Source: Candidatus Zipacnadia bacterium
GTDB taxonomy: Bacteria; Armatimonadota; Zipacnadia; Zipacnadales; UBA5352
Assembly (NCBI GenBank): GCA_029820045.1
Contig: JALGVE010000010.1
Coordinates: forward strand, 1 to 58,849
DNA: 58,849 nt
Reading direction: 5' to 3'
Part shown: positions 1 through 7,728 of the stretch, piece after piece
Position numbering within the stretch: position 1 is the first letter of the stretch
Layout of the letters: each line of letters opens with the position of its first letter
The notes under the pieces: model-generated
Databases searched by the model: none
Seen by the model: the letters and a program-made list of their open reading frames with translations, nothing else
What the model was told of the DNA's origin: nothing
Made by a program: the position numbers and the translations under genes

Positions 1-142
1 CACGGCGGTGATGCACTTCGTGGACTGCCTTATGGAGGGCAGCGAACCGGTATCGCCGGGCACGGACGGCCTGCGCATCATGAGACTCCTCGACGCGATG
101 TACAAGTCCGCCGACACCGGCAAGGCGGTGACGATCAAGTAG
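1..142 (+). CDS. Gfo/Idh/MocA-family oxidoreductase, C-terminal end only (5' partial)
   Basis: The window opens inside a gene read in the frame starting at base 2. The last 46 residues, containing HFVDCLMEGSEPVSPGTDGL and ending SADTGKAVTIK, are followed by TAG at 140-142. This is the usual tail of Gfo/Idh/MocA NAD(P)-dependent sugar dehydrogenases: a short helix, a glycine-containing turn, then a helix ending in a variant of SxxTGKxV. The Rossmann domain lies outside the window, so substrate cannot be judged. Bases 12-114 recur unchanged at 2398-2500, and the last 70 bases recur at about 1554-1623 with one difference. This copy may therefore be the parent of two downstream remnants. Confidence 0.75.
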   Translation, partial: TAVMHFVDCLMEGSEPVSPGTDGLRIMRLLDAMYKSADTGKAVTIK

Positions 143-175
143 TGTTGAAGCATCGGCCCGTGCAGGCAGCGCGGG

Positions 176-589
176 CTATGTGTCTTCTTCAGGTGACAAA
201 GGCAGGGGCGGCAGGACCTGCTCAACCCAGTCGAGGAAGCGCTTCGCCTGTGTGATGATCCTGTCGGCGGAATCGCGGCCGATCGCGCGCCCCTCATACT
301 CGGCGGCATTCTTCTCGCGGATGATCTGGGTGAACTGCCTGGCGTGCCTGGCCGCCTGCTCCTCCCAACGTGTACCTCTGAGTGCTCGCTGGAGGAACCT
401 GCCGGCCTCGCTATGTGATTCGCCGGCGGCTCGTTCGCCAAGCTGGTAGAGACACAGTGCATCGTTCGCAGCGATCACCGCGTGAACAGCGTTGCTGGCC
501 GCCTGACTGGTGTGCTCCGGGTCATGGGCGGCCTCAGCTACCTCCAGGAAGCGTCGGGCCTGTATCAGGAATCCCTGCCAGTTCGCCAC
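176..589 (-). CDS. HEPN-domain protein, putative toxin of an MNT-HEPN pair
   Basis: A 137-aa all-helical protein. It carries an R-x5-H motif (R53-AAGES-H59) matching the Rx4-6H ribonuclease signature of HEPN toxins, and a later EKNAAEYEGR stretch typical of HEPN families paired with nucleotidyltransferases. Its ATG lies 25 bases inside the 3' end of the upstream MNT gene, so the two are translationally coupled. In characterised MNT-HEPN (type VII) systems the HEPN partner is an RNase that the MNT partner neutralises by AMPylation. That mechanism is inferred here from pairing and motifs only. No membrane segments or signal peptide are visible. It is the last gene of the two-gene operon. Confidence 0.8.
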   Translation of the reverse strand: MANWQGFLIQARRFLEVAEAAHDPEHTSQAASNAVHAVIAANDALCLYQLGERAAGESHSEAGRFLQRALRGTRWEEQAARHARQFTQIIREKNAAEYEGRAIGRDSADRIITQAKRFLDWVEQVLPPLPLSPEEDT

Positions 590-1194
590 CGGCTTCTCAG
601 CCTCTCAAGTGAGTCTCCCACCAACTTGATCCCGTCGCGCAGTATGTTCCGCCAGAAGTCGCTGTCCGCCTCCTCCCACTCACGCAGGTCAGCCAGGTCG
701 GCGATGTGCCACGACAGAGCTAGAGAGTGCTGCTCGGCAAGCGCGAGACATGTCTGATCAATCCGGGCCTCGATATGCTGGGTTTTGCGTTCGACGACGA
801 TCAGAATATCGGTGTCGCTCCCCGCTTCAGCCTCCCCGCGTGCCTCGCTGCCGTACAGGATAATGCTCAGCGCCTCCGGTACCTCCGACGAAAGAGCAGT
901 GACAACTCCCTCTGAACGCTTTTGCTCCGCAGCGAAGAGACCTCGCAGCCTCTCGATCAATTCCCCTTCGGGCTGTCTGAGTTCGTACGCGCTCGCGCGC
1001 CCGTGGTCTCGCTTGGTGAGCACCCCCGAGGCCACGAGTTCCTGCAATGCGTTCCATCCTGGCCCATATGATATGCGCGCCCGGCGGATGGTCTCTCGGC
1101 CACTAAGTGGGCTCTTGGCATGACAAAGCACGCGAAGCACGCCGACCTTCGCTGGCGACGACAGTATATCCTGGAGCGGGTACAGTAGCCACAT
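565..1194 (-). CDS. Winged-helix plus MNT nucleotidyltransferase, putative antitoxin
   Basis: 209 aa. Residues 1-85 look like a winged-helix DNA-binding domain, with a helical start, GPGWNALQELVASGVL as recognition-helix region and a basic wing KRDHGRAS. Residues 95-180 form a minimal nucleotidyltransferase with a perfect GS-x10-D-x-D motif (G115 S116, D127, D129), the metal and nucleotide site of MNT proteins. Such proteins pair with HEPN toxins, and the attached wHTH suggests it also autoregulates. The ATG at 1194 has no clear Shine-Dalgarno sequence. A tandem palindrome at 1221-1256, 27-62 bases upstream, is the obvious candidate operator. The gene overlaps the HEPN gene downstream. Confidence 0.8.
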   Translation of the reverse strand: MWLLYPLQDILSSPAKVGVLRVLCHAKSPLSGRETIRRARISYGPGWNALQELVASGVLTKRDHGRASAYELRQPEGELIERLRGLFAAEQKRSEGVVTALSSEVPEALSIILYGSEARGEAEAGSDTDILIVVERKTQHIEARIDQTCLALAEQHSLALSWHIADLADLREWEEADSDFWRNILRDGIKLVGDSLERLRSRWRTGRDS

Positions 1195-1220
1195 TCGATA
1201 TCACGCAAGCAGCCGAGCTT

Positions 1221-1256
1221 GGTCTGTTTTCAGACCATATGGTCTGTATTCAGACC
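1221..1256 (-). promoter_or_regulatory. Tandem palindromic operator upstream of the MNT-HEPN operon
   Basis: Two copies of a 16-bp palindrome, GGTCTG-tttt-CAGACC (1221-1236) and GGTCTG-tatt-CAGACC (1241-1256), are separated by ATAT. Centre-to-centre spacing is 20 bp, close to two helical turns, so two dimers could bind the same face of the DNA. It lies 27-62 bases upstream of the MNT start codon, whose product carries a winged helix, so autoregulation is the natural inference. Clear -35/-10 boxes were not resolved. Confidence 0.65.
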
Positions 1257-1419
1257 AATCATACCCGTAGCAAACGCCCGTGTCAAGCCCCGCCGAAGCA
1301 GGCCGGAGGTCGTACCTTTACGTCTCCTCCGGGCTTGCGTCCTCATGTATGTGTGCTTCTCGCTTCTCCTCCGGGCCGCGACAGCTGTGCGGGTCGCTGG
1401 CCGCGGCGACACGAGCCAA

Positions 1420-1533
1420 CTTGCCGGGGGTTATCGGCTGTGGGGCGCCCGCTACGGCGTCATCTTCGCCCTTGACGAGCACCGCCGGCGCATATCAATC
1501 CGCGAGGTGGGGCACAGCGGCAGCATCTACTGA
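1420..1533 (+). pseudogene. Truncated RelE/ParE-type toxin remnant
   Basis: The 37 codons before the TGA at 1531 encode a peptide containing GVIFALDEHRRRISIREVG. It aligns without gaps to the C-terminal half of the intact toxin at 1963-2220 (RVILVVDEERKRISVREIG). The N-terminal half is missing and no start codon with a ribosome-binding site is present, so this is a dead fragment. After the stop the sequence still matches the region after the intact toxin (GGGAATGC-AAGGC) and then jumps to the last 70 bases of the Gfo/Idh/MocA tail. It is therefore a deletion derivative of the toxin-plus-tail unit at 1963-2528. Confidence 0.7.
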
Positions 1534-1551
1534 GAGGGGAATGCGAAGGCG

Positions 1552-1623
1552 TCGCGCATCATGAGGCTCCTCGACGCGATGTACAAGTCCGCCGACACCG
1601 GCAAGGCGGTGACGATCAAGTAG
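1552..1623 (+). pseudogene. Fragment of Gfo/Idh/MocA 3' end (second copy)
   Basis: From GCGCATCATGAG to the TAG at 1621 this sequence is the same as bases 73-142 except for one synonymous AGA/AGG change. It encodes only the last ~23 residues, is not preceded by a compatible reading frame, and follows directly on the RelE remnant. It is a dead copy left by duplication and deletion. Confidence 0.75.
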
Positions 1624-1718
1624 CGCGGCTGCCTTCGCCTTGTCGCTCCCCATGGGCTGTGCTACAATGTGGGAGTAGGCCAGTGCTGTGTAAGGAGCGC
1701 CCCAGAGGAGGCAACGCA

Positions 1719-1976
1719 ATGGCTGAAGCCAAGGCACGGGATCGGCTGGCCCGGGCGTGGGAGCAGGCCCAGCGCCTGCCGGATCACCGCAAGGCCGCGC
1801 TGATAGACTACATCGAGTTCCTCGCCTCTCGCAGCGACGAGGATGAGATATGGCAGCCGGACCCCGAAGAGGAAGAGGCCATTCGCGCCTGGCTTGCCGG
1901 TGAGGGCGACGACGGTGTTCCCTGGGAAGAAGTGAAGCGCCGCTCGCGGGAACTGGGCGACCGTGTACTCGATTAG
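1719..1976 (+). CDS. Putative antitoxin of a RelE/ParE-type toxin-antitoxin pair
   Basis: 85 aa, rich in Glu, Asp and Arg. An N-terminal helix contains LPDHRKAALIDYIEFLASR and the C-terminal tail contains GVPWEEVKRR, which resembles the toxin-binding tail of RelB/Phd-like antitoxins. The ORF track begins at 1659, but the ATG at 1719 is preceded by AGAGGAGG seven bases upstream and is preferred. The downstream toxin starts 14 bases before this gene's end, the tight coupling typical of type II pairs. The DNA-binding fold is not certain from sequence alone. In such modules the antitoxin sequesters the toxin and represses the operon. Confidence 0.65.
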   Translation: MAEAKARDRLARAWEQAQRLPDHRKAALIDYIEFLASRSDEDEIWQPDPEEEEAIRAWLAGEGDDGVPWEEVKRRSRELGDRVLD

Positions 1977-2220
1977 GTTCACAGGCAAGTCGGAGAGGCA
2001 GTTCCTACGCCTCGACGCGCGGACACGTGCACGGCTTGAGGAGCGGATCGATCAACTGGCGCAGTGGCCGAACACGACGCTCGATGTACGACCCCTCAGG
2101 GGCAACCTGGCGGGGGTCTACCGTCTCCGTGTCGGCCAGTACCGTGTGATTCTCGTGGTAGACGAAGAGCGCAAGCGCATCTCAGTGCGGGAGATCGGCC
2201 CCCGCGGGAGTATCTACTGA
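1963..2220 (+). CDS. RelE/ParE-superfamily toxin
   Basis: 85 aa starting at GTG (1963) inside the antitoxin gene. It has the layout of RelE/ParE toxins: a short beta strand (YSIRFTGKSERQF), an Arg-rich helical hairpin (ARTRARLEERIDQL), then strands ending RLRVGQYRVILVVDEE and ISVREIGPRGSIY. The pattern G-x-YRLR-x-G-x-YR is the family hallmark. RelE members cleave ribosome-bound mRNA and ParE members poison gyrase. The sequence does not decide between them. It appears intact, and a broken copy lies 400 bp upstream. It is followed without a gap by a degraded Gfo/Idh/MocA fragment. Confidence 0.85.
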   Translation: MYSIRFTGKSERQFLRLDARTRARLEERIDQLAQWPNTTLDVRPLRGNLAGVYRLRVGQYRVILVVDEERKRISVREIGPRGSIY

Positions 2221-2528
2221 GGCGGGAATGCCAAGGCCTCAGGGGCCTCGCGTATCGAGCGCGAGTTCGTCTACTCGACGCTATGCGGCACCGAGGCGGG
2301 CGCGAGCCTGGAGCGCGTCTTCGGCTTCGACGGCATAGACGACACCGCGATTGACACCTGCGAACTGTACACGCAAGAGCACGGGGTGCCGGTGAACTGC
2401 ACTTCGTGGACTGCCTTATGGAGGGCAGCGAACCGGTATCGCCGGGCACGGACGGCCTGCGCATCATGAGACTCCTCGACGCGATGTACAAGTCCGCCGA
2501 GACAGGGAAGGCAGTGACCATCAAATAG
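2221..2528 (+). pseudogene. Degraded Gfo/Idh/MocA C-terminal fragment (third copy)
   Basis: Codons from about 2268 encode EFVYSTLCGTEAGASLERVF, the typical Gfo/Idh/MocA strand with a G-T-x-x-G motif. They continue to YTQEHGVPVN, after which the frame shifts near 2393. From 2398 the sequence is identical to bases 12-114 of the window-start copy. The last ten codons differ from that copy almost only at third positions (for example ACC/ACA, GGC/GGG, AAG/AAA). The block thus looks like a mosaic of a paralogue and a recently copied segment. There is no start codon or Rossmann domain, so it is non-functional. Confidence 0.7.
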
Positions 2529-2562
2529 TATTGTGGCAGGGGCCGCCCTCGGCCCCCGCATG

Positions 2563-4905
2563 TTAGTCCAGGTGTATCCCCGGAAGCAGCGTCCCGAGCA
2601 GGCCACGCACGTGGCGATTGGGGAACTGGGAGGCGGGTCTGAGTTCCCGGCCGACGCGGAACCGGACACAGGCCGCGATCGCCCCAGGCGAACCATCGTA
2701 GCTCCCACCGGGGGTGAACACGAGCCAACCGCCCTTCTCGACGCCGGGGCCCTTCACGAGCAGCAGGTCTGCCACGCGCTCGCCGGTGACAGTGCTCGCC
2801 AACACGGTCCTGCCGTCTCTACCGACCGTCACGATCATGCTGCCGCTCGGCCCGAATGCGAGCGACGTGACCGCGTCATCGTGTGCCGCGATGTCGTGCA
2901 GGAGGGACCCATCGCGGGCGTCGTGCAGCCCAACATGGCCGTCGGAGCAGCCAACAGCCAGTATCCTGCCGTCCGGGCTGAAGCGAAGCACTTGTGGGCT
3001 GTGAGGCGAGCCGCCACTGCCGAGGAGTTGACCGGACGCGGACTCGTAGACGATGATCCCGCCATAGGCCCCAATGGCAAGCCGGTCGCCGGTCGGGCTG
3101 AAAGCCATGAGGTCGCTCGCAATGACGCCCCGCTCCGGGAAGCGCGCCAGCTCCTCGCCGGTCGCTACATTGAGCACGACGATCTTCCCGCAGTGCGCCG
3201 CCAGCGTGCTTCCGTCCCCGCTCACGGCGATGGTCCTTATCGGCTCGAGGTCGGCCTCGTCGAGGTCAAACGATGCCGTTTCGTGCCCGTCCGCAAGGCG
3301 GATGACTCGCACGTGCCTGTTTGTCGGGAAGGCCACCAATCGTCCGGCTGTGTCCAGGACCGCCTCCGTGAGCTCACACGGATTGGAGATGGGCAGCGTC
3401 GCGATCAGCGATCCGTCAAAGAGGCTGTAGACCTGGGAGATGTGATTGCCCTCCCGCCGCGCGTCCAGCGTGAGGAGGAGCATGTTCCTGGCGTCGATCT
3501 GGAACGCCGAGGCGCTTCCGATCTCACAGCCGGTCCCCTCAAGCGACGGCCCTACTCCCGACCACGTGACTCTGTCTACCGATGATCGCCGCTCCGGGAC
3601 TAGTCGGCCAAGGTGCGGGTCGATCCACCACCGCGAACTCGCGGCGCGGGCGCGGATCGCGGTCAGGCGCCCATCGGGCTGAAACGCGACGGCGAAGGGC
3701 ACCATCCCCCCAGGTCTTGCGGTCGGCGCCATGGGGCGCGGTGCCGGCTCGGAGGCCGGCCGCCACACACACGTCAAGGCCTGCGCCACCCCCGCGGCGA
3801 TCAACTGTGGCTCCCGTGTGTAGCGTAGGGCGCGGATGGGGCGGTGATCGTGCGGGGGTTCGTCGGGCCACTGCCACGAGGCGATTTCCGCGTGTGTGCC
3901 CAAGTTCCAGACCCGCACCGTGCCGTCGCAGTGCGCCACCGCCACTCGCTGCTCCCAGTGCTGGAGGGCTACCAGCAGCGGGTCTTCCGGCCGCCCGCCG
4001 GGCCCGTGCCCGGGAACCAGCTCTACCCCGTCGGCCGAGCGTTCGCGCCAGACCCAGACTCCGGTCTCGGGACCCGAGGCTGCCCTGAGATGACCCGAGA
4101 TGGCGACGCCCGTTATAGTCGGGCGCGCTGGGAGCGCTGAGCTGAGCTGCGGGGGCATCCAGTGGTCTGGTCTGGGCCGCAAGTCATAGGTGCCTCGATT
4201 GATGTGATGGAAGCGCACGGCGCCGTCGGCGTACCCCAGGAGCAGGTACGGAGCGTGCGGCTCGAAGGCGACGGCCGTTGCCGGGGCCTTGGTGGCACCC
4301 CCGTGGATGATATCTACCTCCTCCCCTGTGCTCGTATCCCATATCCGAACGTCCTCGTGGTGCCTGCAGGAACCGGATGCGAGCCGCTTGCCGTCCGACG
4401 AGAGGGCCAGAGCCCGCAGGCACTTGTCAGCGGGGGAGAATGCGAGCAGCTCCTCACCCGTGGCCGCCCGGAGCAGTCGGATCTTGCCGTGGGAGAAGCT
4501 GCCGTAGGCGAGCAGGAGCGCCTCGTCGGCGAGCGCCGGCAGTCCGGCCACCTTTGGCTGCAGCTCGTAGGCGGCCCGCAGCTCGAGGCTGTCCGCGTCC
4601 CAGACCTGGATGCGTCGTCCGAAATCGGCAAGGACCAAGCTGCGCCCGTCCTGGCTGAAATCGATCCACTGGGGTTCGGAGACAATGCGTAGGATCAACT
4701 CGGGATCAGTCGCCCAGTCAGGGCGTGAGCTTCGCTGGCTGTGTATTGGCCCTGCCTGCCCGCCAGAGATCTCCTGGTCGGCGAACGCAGCCGCGAGAGA
4801 GAGGCGATCAGGCTCAGCGGCTGCATCACCAGACCGCGCGCAGCCACCGATGCAACATGTAACCGCGAGCACGCAGCAACCCACCGCGGCCGACAGCAGC
4901 TTCAT
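2563..4905 (-). CDS. WD40-repeat lipoprotein
   Basis: 780 aa from the ATG at 4905, preceded by AGGGGG; the track start at 4971 adds 22 residues before the signal peptide. Residues 1-22 are a lipoprotein signal ending in the lipobox I-G-G-C (Cys22). The rest is a series of ~40-residue beta-propeller blades with WD40-style motifs, such as FSQDGRSLVLADFGRRIQVW, LSSDGKRLASGSCRHHEDVR and FSPDGRILAVGCSDG, probably two propellers. The tail GGWLVFTPGGSYDGSPGA is often seen after WD40 arrays. It is likely membrane-anchored and extracytoplasmic, acting as a binding scaffold; no enzymatic site is visible. It follows the KaiC-fusion gene on the same strand after about 195 bp, so co-transcription is possible but unproven. 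Confidence 0.8.
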   Translation of the reverse strand: MKLLSAAVGCCVLAVTCCIGGCARSGDAAAEPDRLSLAAAFADQEISGGQAGPIHSQRSSRPDWATDPELILRIVSEPQWIDFSQDGRSLVLADFGRRIQVWDADSLELRAAYELQPKVAGLPALADEALLLAYGSFSHGKIRLLRAATGEELLAFSPADKCLRALALSSDGKRLASGSCRHHEDVRIWDTSTGEEVDIIHGGATKAPATAVAFEPHAPYLLLGYADGAVRFHHINRGTYDLRPRPDHWMPPQLSSALPARPTITGVAISGHLRAASGPETGVWVWRERSADGVELVPGHGPGGRPEDPLLVALQHWEQRVAVAHCDGTVRVWNLGTHAEIASWQWPDEPPHDHRPIRALRYTREPQLIAAGVAQALTCVWRPASEPAPRPMAPTARPGGMVPFAVAFQPDGRLTAIRARAASSRWWIDPHLGRLVPERRSSVDRVTWSGVGPSLEGTGCEIGSASAFQIDARNMLLLTLDARREGNHISQVYSLFDGSLIATLPISNPCELTEAVLDTAGRLVAFPTNRHVRVIRLADGHETASFDLDEADLEPIRTIAVSGDGSTLAAHCGKIVVLNVATGEELARFPERGVIASDLMAFSPTGDRLAIGAYGGIIVYESASGQLLGSGGSPHSPQVLRFSPDGRILAVGCSDGHVGLHDARDGSLLHDIAAHDDAVTSLAFGPSGSMIVTVGRDGRTVLASTVTGERVADLLLVKGPGVEKGGWLVFTPGGSYDGSPGAIAACVRFRVGRELRPASQFPNRHVRGLLGTLLPGIHLD

Positions 4906-5090
4906 GAGTACCCCCTGTCGTCGATCAACGGCCCGCGACTGTCCCGGCGACGCAAGCGTGGTTAGGGTCATAGAAACCTCCCGGCCGCCCCGTCAGCAGT
5001 CGGCCACTCCGTCTCGATGAGCGCGACGACCTCCCGGGGACCGTCCCGAGATCCTCCTTGGCGTCGACCTCGCCCGCTTGTGCTGTTCGC

Positions 5091-5111
5091 CTGAGGCGCA
5101 TCAGGCCTCAG
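5091..5111 (-). terminator. Weak hairpin at the end of the KaiC-fusion gene
   Basis: CTGAGGC-gcatcag-GCCTCAG forms a 7-bp stem spanning the stop codon of the fusion gene. No T-tract follows in the direction of transcription, so it may attenuate rather than terminate. Confidence 0.3.
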
Positions 5112-7728
5112 CGAGTATCCCGTCCATGTGGTCTGCCAGCTTCTCCAGGGCCTCGTCTACGTCGCGCTCGCCGAGCAGGACCGGGTGGAGGTGATGCTGC
5201 ATCAGTTGGGATATGCGCGAGTAGTGGGGGATGTCGTGACGGTGCCGCGCCGTGCGCAGCATCTCGCGTAGCAGGGGATAGTGCGGGTTGAAGGCCAAGA
5301 CGTCGGGGTCGGCGTACAGCGACTCAATCGTGGGCAGCGGGCCGCCGCGCAGGGCCCGCTCCTTCTGTATCTCGTGGCTGCTCATGAACTTGATGAACTC
5401 GCCCGCCGCCACCGGCGCGCGCGCGTTCATCGGAATCGCGTAGTGCCACCCGCCCAGGAACGTGTACCCGGCATCTCCCTCCGGGCCCCGGGGCGGCGGC
5501 GCAATCCCAACCTTACCGCGCACCGCGGCGTCGGGCCGGTTCGTCTCCTGGAGCACGCTGGGCAACATGCTGAGGAAGACGGTGTGGCCCTGGACGAAGT
5601 TCTCCTGCGGCTCAAGGCCGTGGGCCGCCGTGGTCACGCTCAGCGGCGTAATCCCGTGGACGTGAATGAGGTCGCGCATGAACTGCAGGGCCGCGCGGGC
5701 CGCGTCGCTGTTTAGCGCGCTGCGCCCGTCCTCGAGCACCTCGCCACCGTTGCTCCACAGGTTGGTGAGGAACGAGGTGCTCAGGCCCTCGTAGAGATAG
5801 CCCGGGAACTGATAGCCGATGAGGCTCTCATCCTTCTCGCCCGCCAGGATGGTCTTCGCCTGCTCGATAAGCTCATCCCAGGTCGCAGGCGGGTCCTGGA
5901 AGCCGTAGGTCTCAAGGAGGTCCTCGCGGTAGAGGAAGACGCCACACAGAGCAATCGCCGGGACGCCGTAGAGATGCTCGCCCCGGATGGCCGGCTGAAC
6001 GAAATCGCTGATATGCTGCTCAAGCTCCTCGGGCGGCAGCAGGTCCTCCACCGGGCGCAGATCCATGGTGTCAATGACCTCAGGCATCCAGTACAGGCAC
6101 AGCGGCGCCACGGAGAGGTTGGTGCTCTCAGCGCGCATGGCGGTGGTGACGACGTTGAAGACCTCGTCCGGGTTGTACGGAATGCTCAGCGCGACTGAGG
6201 AGACGTTGGGATACATCTGAGTGAACCTGTCCAGCAACTCGGCGTTGAGCTGCTGATCGTACTCGGTGAAGCTTCTGACGGAGAGGGTAACGGTGGTGGC
6301 GCGCGCGGCGCCGGCCATCACGCCCTCGGCGCCCTCGAAGCGGCTCTGCACCTCGATGCCTCGGTCGGTGATGCTGTAGCGCCAGATGCCCTTGTCATGG
6401 TCGCAGCCCCGCATCTTGAGCACCGAGATGGCGCGCTGTATCTCGCTCTCCAGCTCCAGGTACTTCATCAGGATGATGCCATCAACGATGATGGAGATGT
6501 GCTCGCTGGTGACGTAGGTCTGACCGAAGAGCTCCGGCACCTCGGTGGTCAGCAGGGCAGTGACCCCGCGGCGGTTGAGCATCTCCACGAGGGAGTAGAC
6601 CGACTCGCGCAGCGAGTTGCTGTCCGTAATGGACAGTTCGAGGTCGGTAAGGCTATCGAAGACCACGCGGCTGGCTCCCATCTGCTCGATCGCCTGGTCG
6701 AGTTCGATCATCAGTTGCTCGAAGCGTGTGGTGAGCGGCGAGCAGTGGATGACCCTGAGCTTGCCGGTCTGCTCGAGTTGGGGGAGGTCCAGCCCGAAGC
6801 CGGCCGCCAGACAGGCCAACTTCGCGGGCGACTCCTCGAAGCTCACGAGGAGGCCCGGCTCCCCTTGGCGGGCGCCCTCGCAGACGAACTGCAGTCCCAG
6901 CGTGGTCTTGCCTACTCCCGCGCTGCCGGCGACCAGGGTGGCGCTATTCTCCCCTAGCCCGCCGCAGAGCATGCCGTCGAGGCCGCTCACACCTGTGGAG
7001 ATGCTCCCGACCGGGAGGGCCGGCTCAGGTTCGCGCGACACAGGGTGGTATCGCGGGTAGACGACAGCGCCCTCGGAGGTCAACTCGAAGCCGTGGCGCC
7101 CTTGCCGGTGCGCCTGGCCTCGCGCCTTGAGCACCTCCACGTAGCGCCTGCGCCTCAACTGCCCAGCCAGCGGGTAGTCCAACCTGATGACGGTGTCGCA
7201 CAGGTACTCCTCAAAGGGCACGAACTCCGGCTGCGTGTCCTCGAGTTCTTTCGTGATGATCGCGGTGAGTTCCGCACGCTTGATGCCGTTTATCATCCCG
7301 TAGAAGAGGGAGCGAAGCTCCTTGGGGTCGTCGCTTATCTGCATCAGGTGGGAGGCGCTGTCAATCATCAAGCGGCTGACGCCCATCTCCTCCACGAGCC
7401 GGTCAACCAGCCCGCCGACTTCACCGAGCTGGTCCAGGAAGACCTCGGGCGAGGTGCAGATGAGCCTGACCAGCCCGTCCCGCTCCAGGGCCTCCAGGTC
7501 CCAGCCGAACCTGGTGGCATCAGCCACCATCTGCTCCGGGAACTGCTCGAAGGTAATGACCAACCCGGCCTCGTTCTCGTTCAGGGCCCCGTGGTGTATG
7601 AACTGCAGTCCCACGGTGGTCTTTCCGGTGCCGGGAATGCCCTCGAGCAGCGTGCAGGTGCCGCTGCGCAGCCCGCCTGCGAGAATCTCGTCCAGGCCGG
7701 CGATGCCAGTGGCCACCAGCTTACTCAT
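5101..7728 (-). CDS. KaiC-like tandem RecA ATPase fused to a family 1 solute-binding protein
   Basis: 875 aa from ATG 7728, which overlaps the upstream gene's TAA by 8 bases and has AGGAGAG upstream; the track start at 7764 is less likely. Residues 1-235 are KaiC domain 1 (Walker A GIPGTGKT 30-37, F-E-Q at 60-62, Walker B Asp122). Residues 240-470 are KaiC domain 2 (Walker A GSAGVGKT 268-275, FEE 297-299, Asp358, tail SVLKMRGCDHDKGI as in KaiC CII). At the KaiC phosphosites, T407 and S412 match T426 and S431, but Ile replaces T432. Residues ~475-875 are an ABC sugar-type binding protein: FLYREDLLETYGF, PPATWDELIEQAKTI, LWSNGGEVLEDG and GGWHYAIPMNA. There is no signal peptide or membrane segment, so the protein should be cytoplasmic. 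A ligand-sensing ATPase switch is inferred; its function is unknown. Confidence 0.85.
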   Translation of the reverse strand: MSKLVATGIAGLDEILAGGLRSGTCTLLEGIPGTGKTTVGLQFIHHGALNENEAGLVITFEQFPEQMVADATRFGWDLEALERDGLVRLICTSPEVFLDQLGEVGGLVDRLVEEMGVSRLMIDSASHLMQISDDPKELRSLFYGMINGIKRAELTAIITKELEDTQPEFVPFEEYLCDTVIRLDYPLAGQLRRRRYVEVLKARGQAHRQGRHGFELTSEGAVVYPRYHPVSREPEPALPVGSISTGVSGLDGMLCGGLGENSATLVAGSAGVGKTTLGLQFVCEGARQGEPGLLVSFEESPAKLACLAAGFGLDLPQLEQTGKLRVIHCSPLTTRFEQLMIELDQAIEQMGASRVVFDSLTDLELSITDSNSLRESVYSLVEMLNRRGVTALLTTEVPELFGQTYVTSEHISIIVDGIILMKYLELESEIQRAISVLKMRGCDHDKGIWRYSITDRGIEVQSRFEGAEGVMAGAARATTVTLSVRSFTEYDQQLNAELLDRFTQMYPNVSSVALSIPYNPDEVFNVVTTAMRAESTNLSVAPLCLYWMPEVIDTMDLRPVEDLLPPEELEQHISDFVQPAIRGEHLYGVPAIALCGVFLYREDLLETYGFQDPPATWDELIEQAKTILAGEKDESLIGYQFPGYLYEGLSTSFLTNLWSNGGEVLEDGRSALNSDAARAALQFMRDLIHVHGITPLSVTTAAHGLEPQENFVQGHTVFLSMLPSVLQETNRPDAAVRGKVGIAPPPRGPEGDAGYTFLGGWHYAIPMNARAPVAAGEFIKFMSSHEIQKERALRGGPLPTIESLYADPDVLAFNPHYPLLREMLRTARHRHDIPHYSRISQLMQHHLHPVLLGERDVDEALEKLADHMDGILAEA

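Noticed and set aside
5101-7728. Circadian-clock KaiC
   Set aside because: No kaiA or kaiB is nearby, one phosphosite (T432) is Ile, and a solute-binding domain is attached, so a clock role is unsupported.
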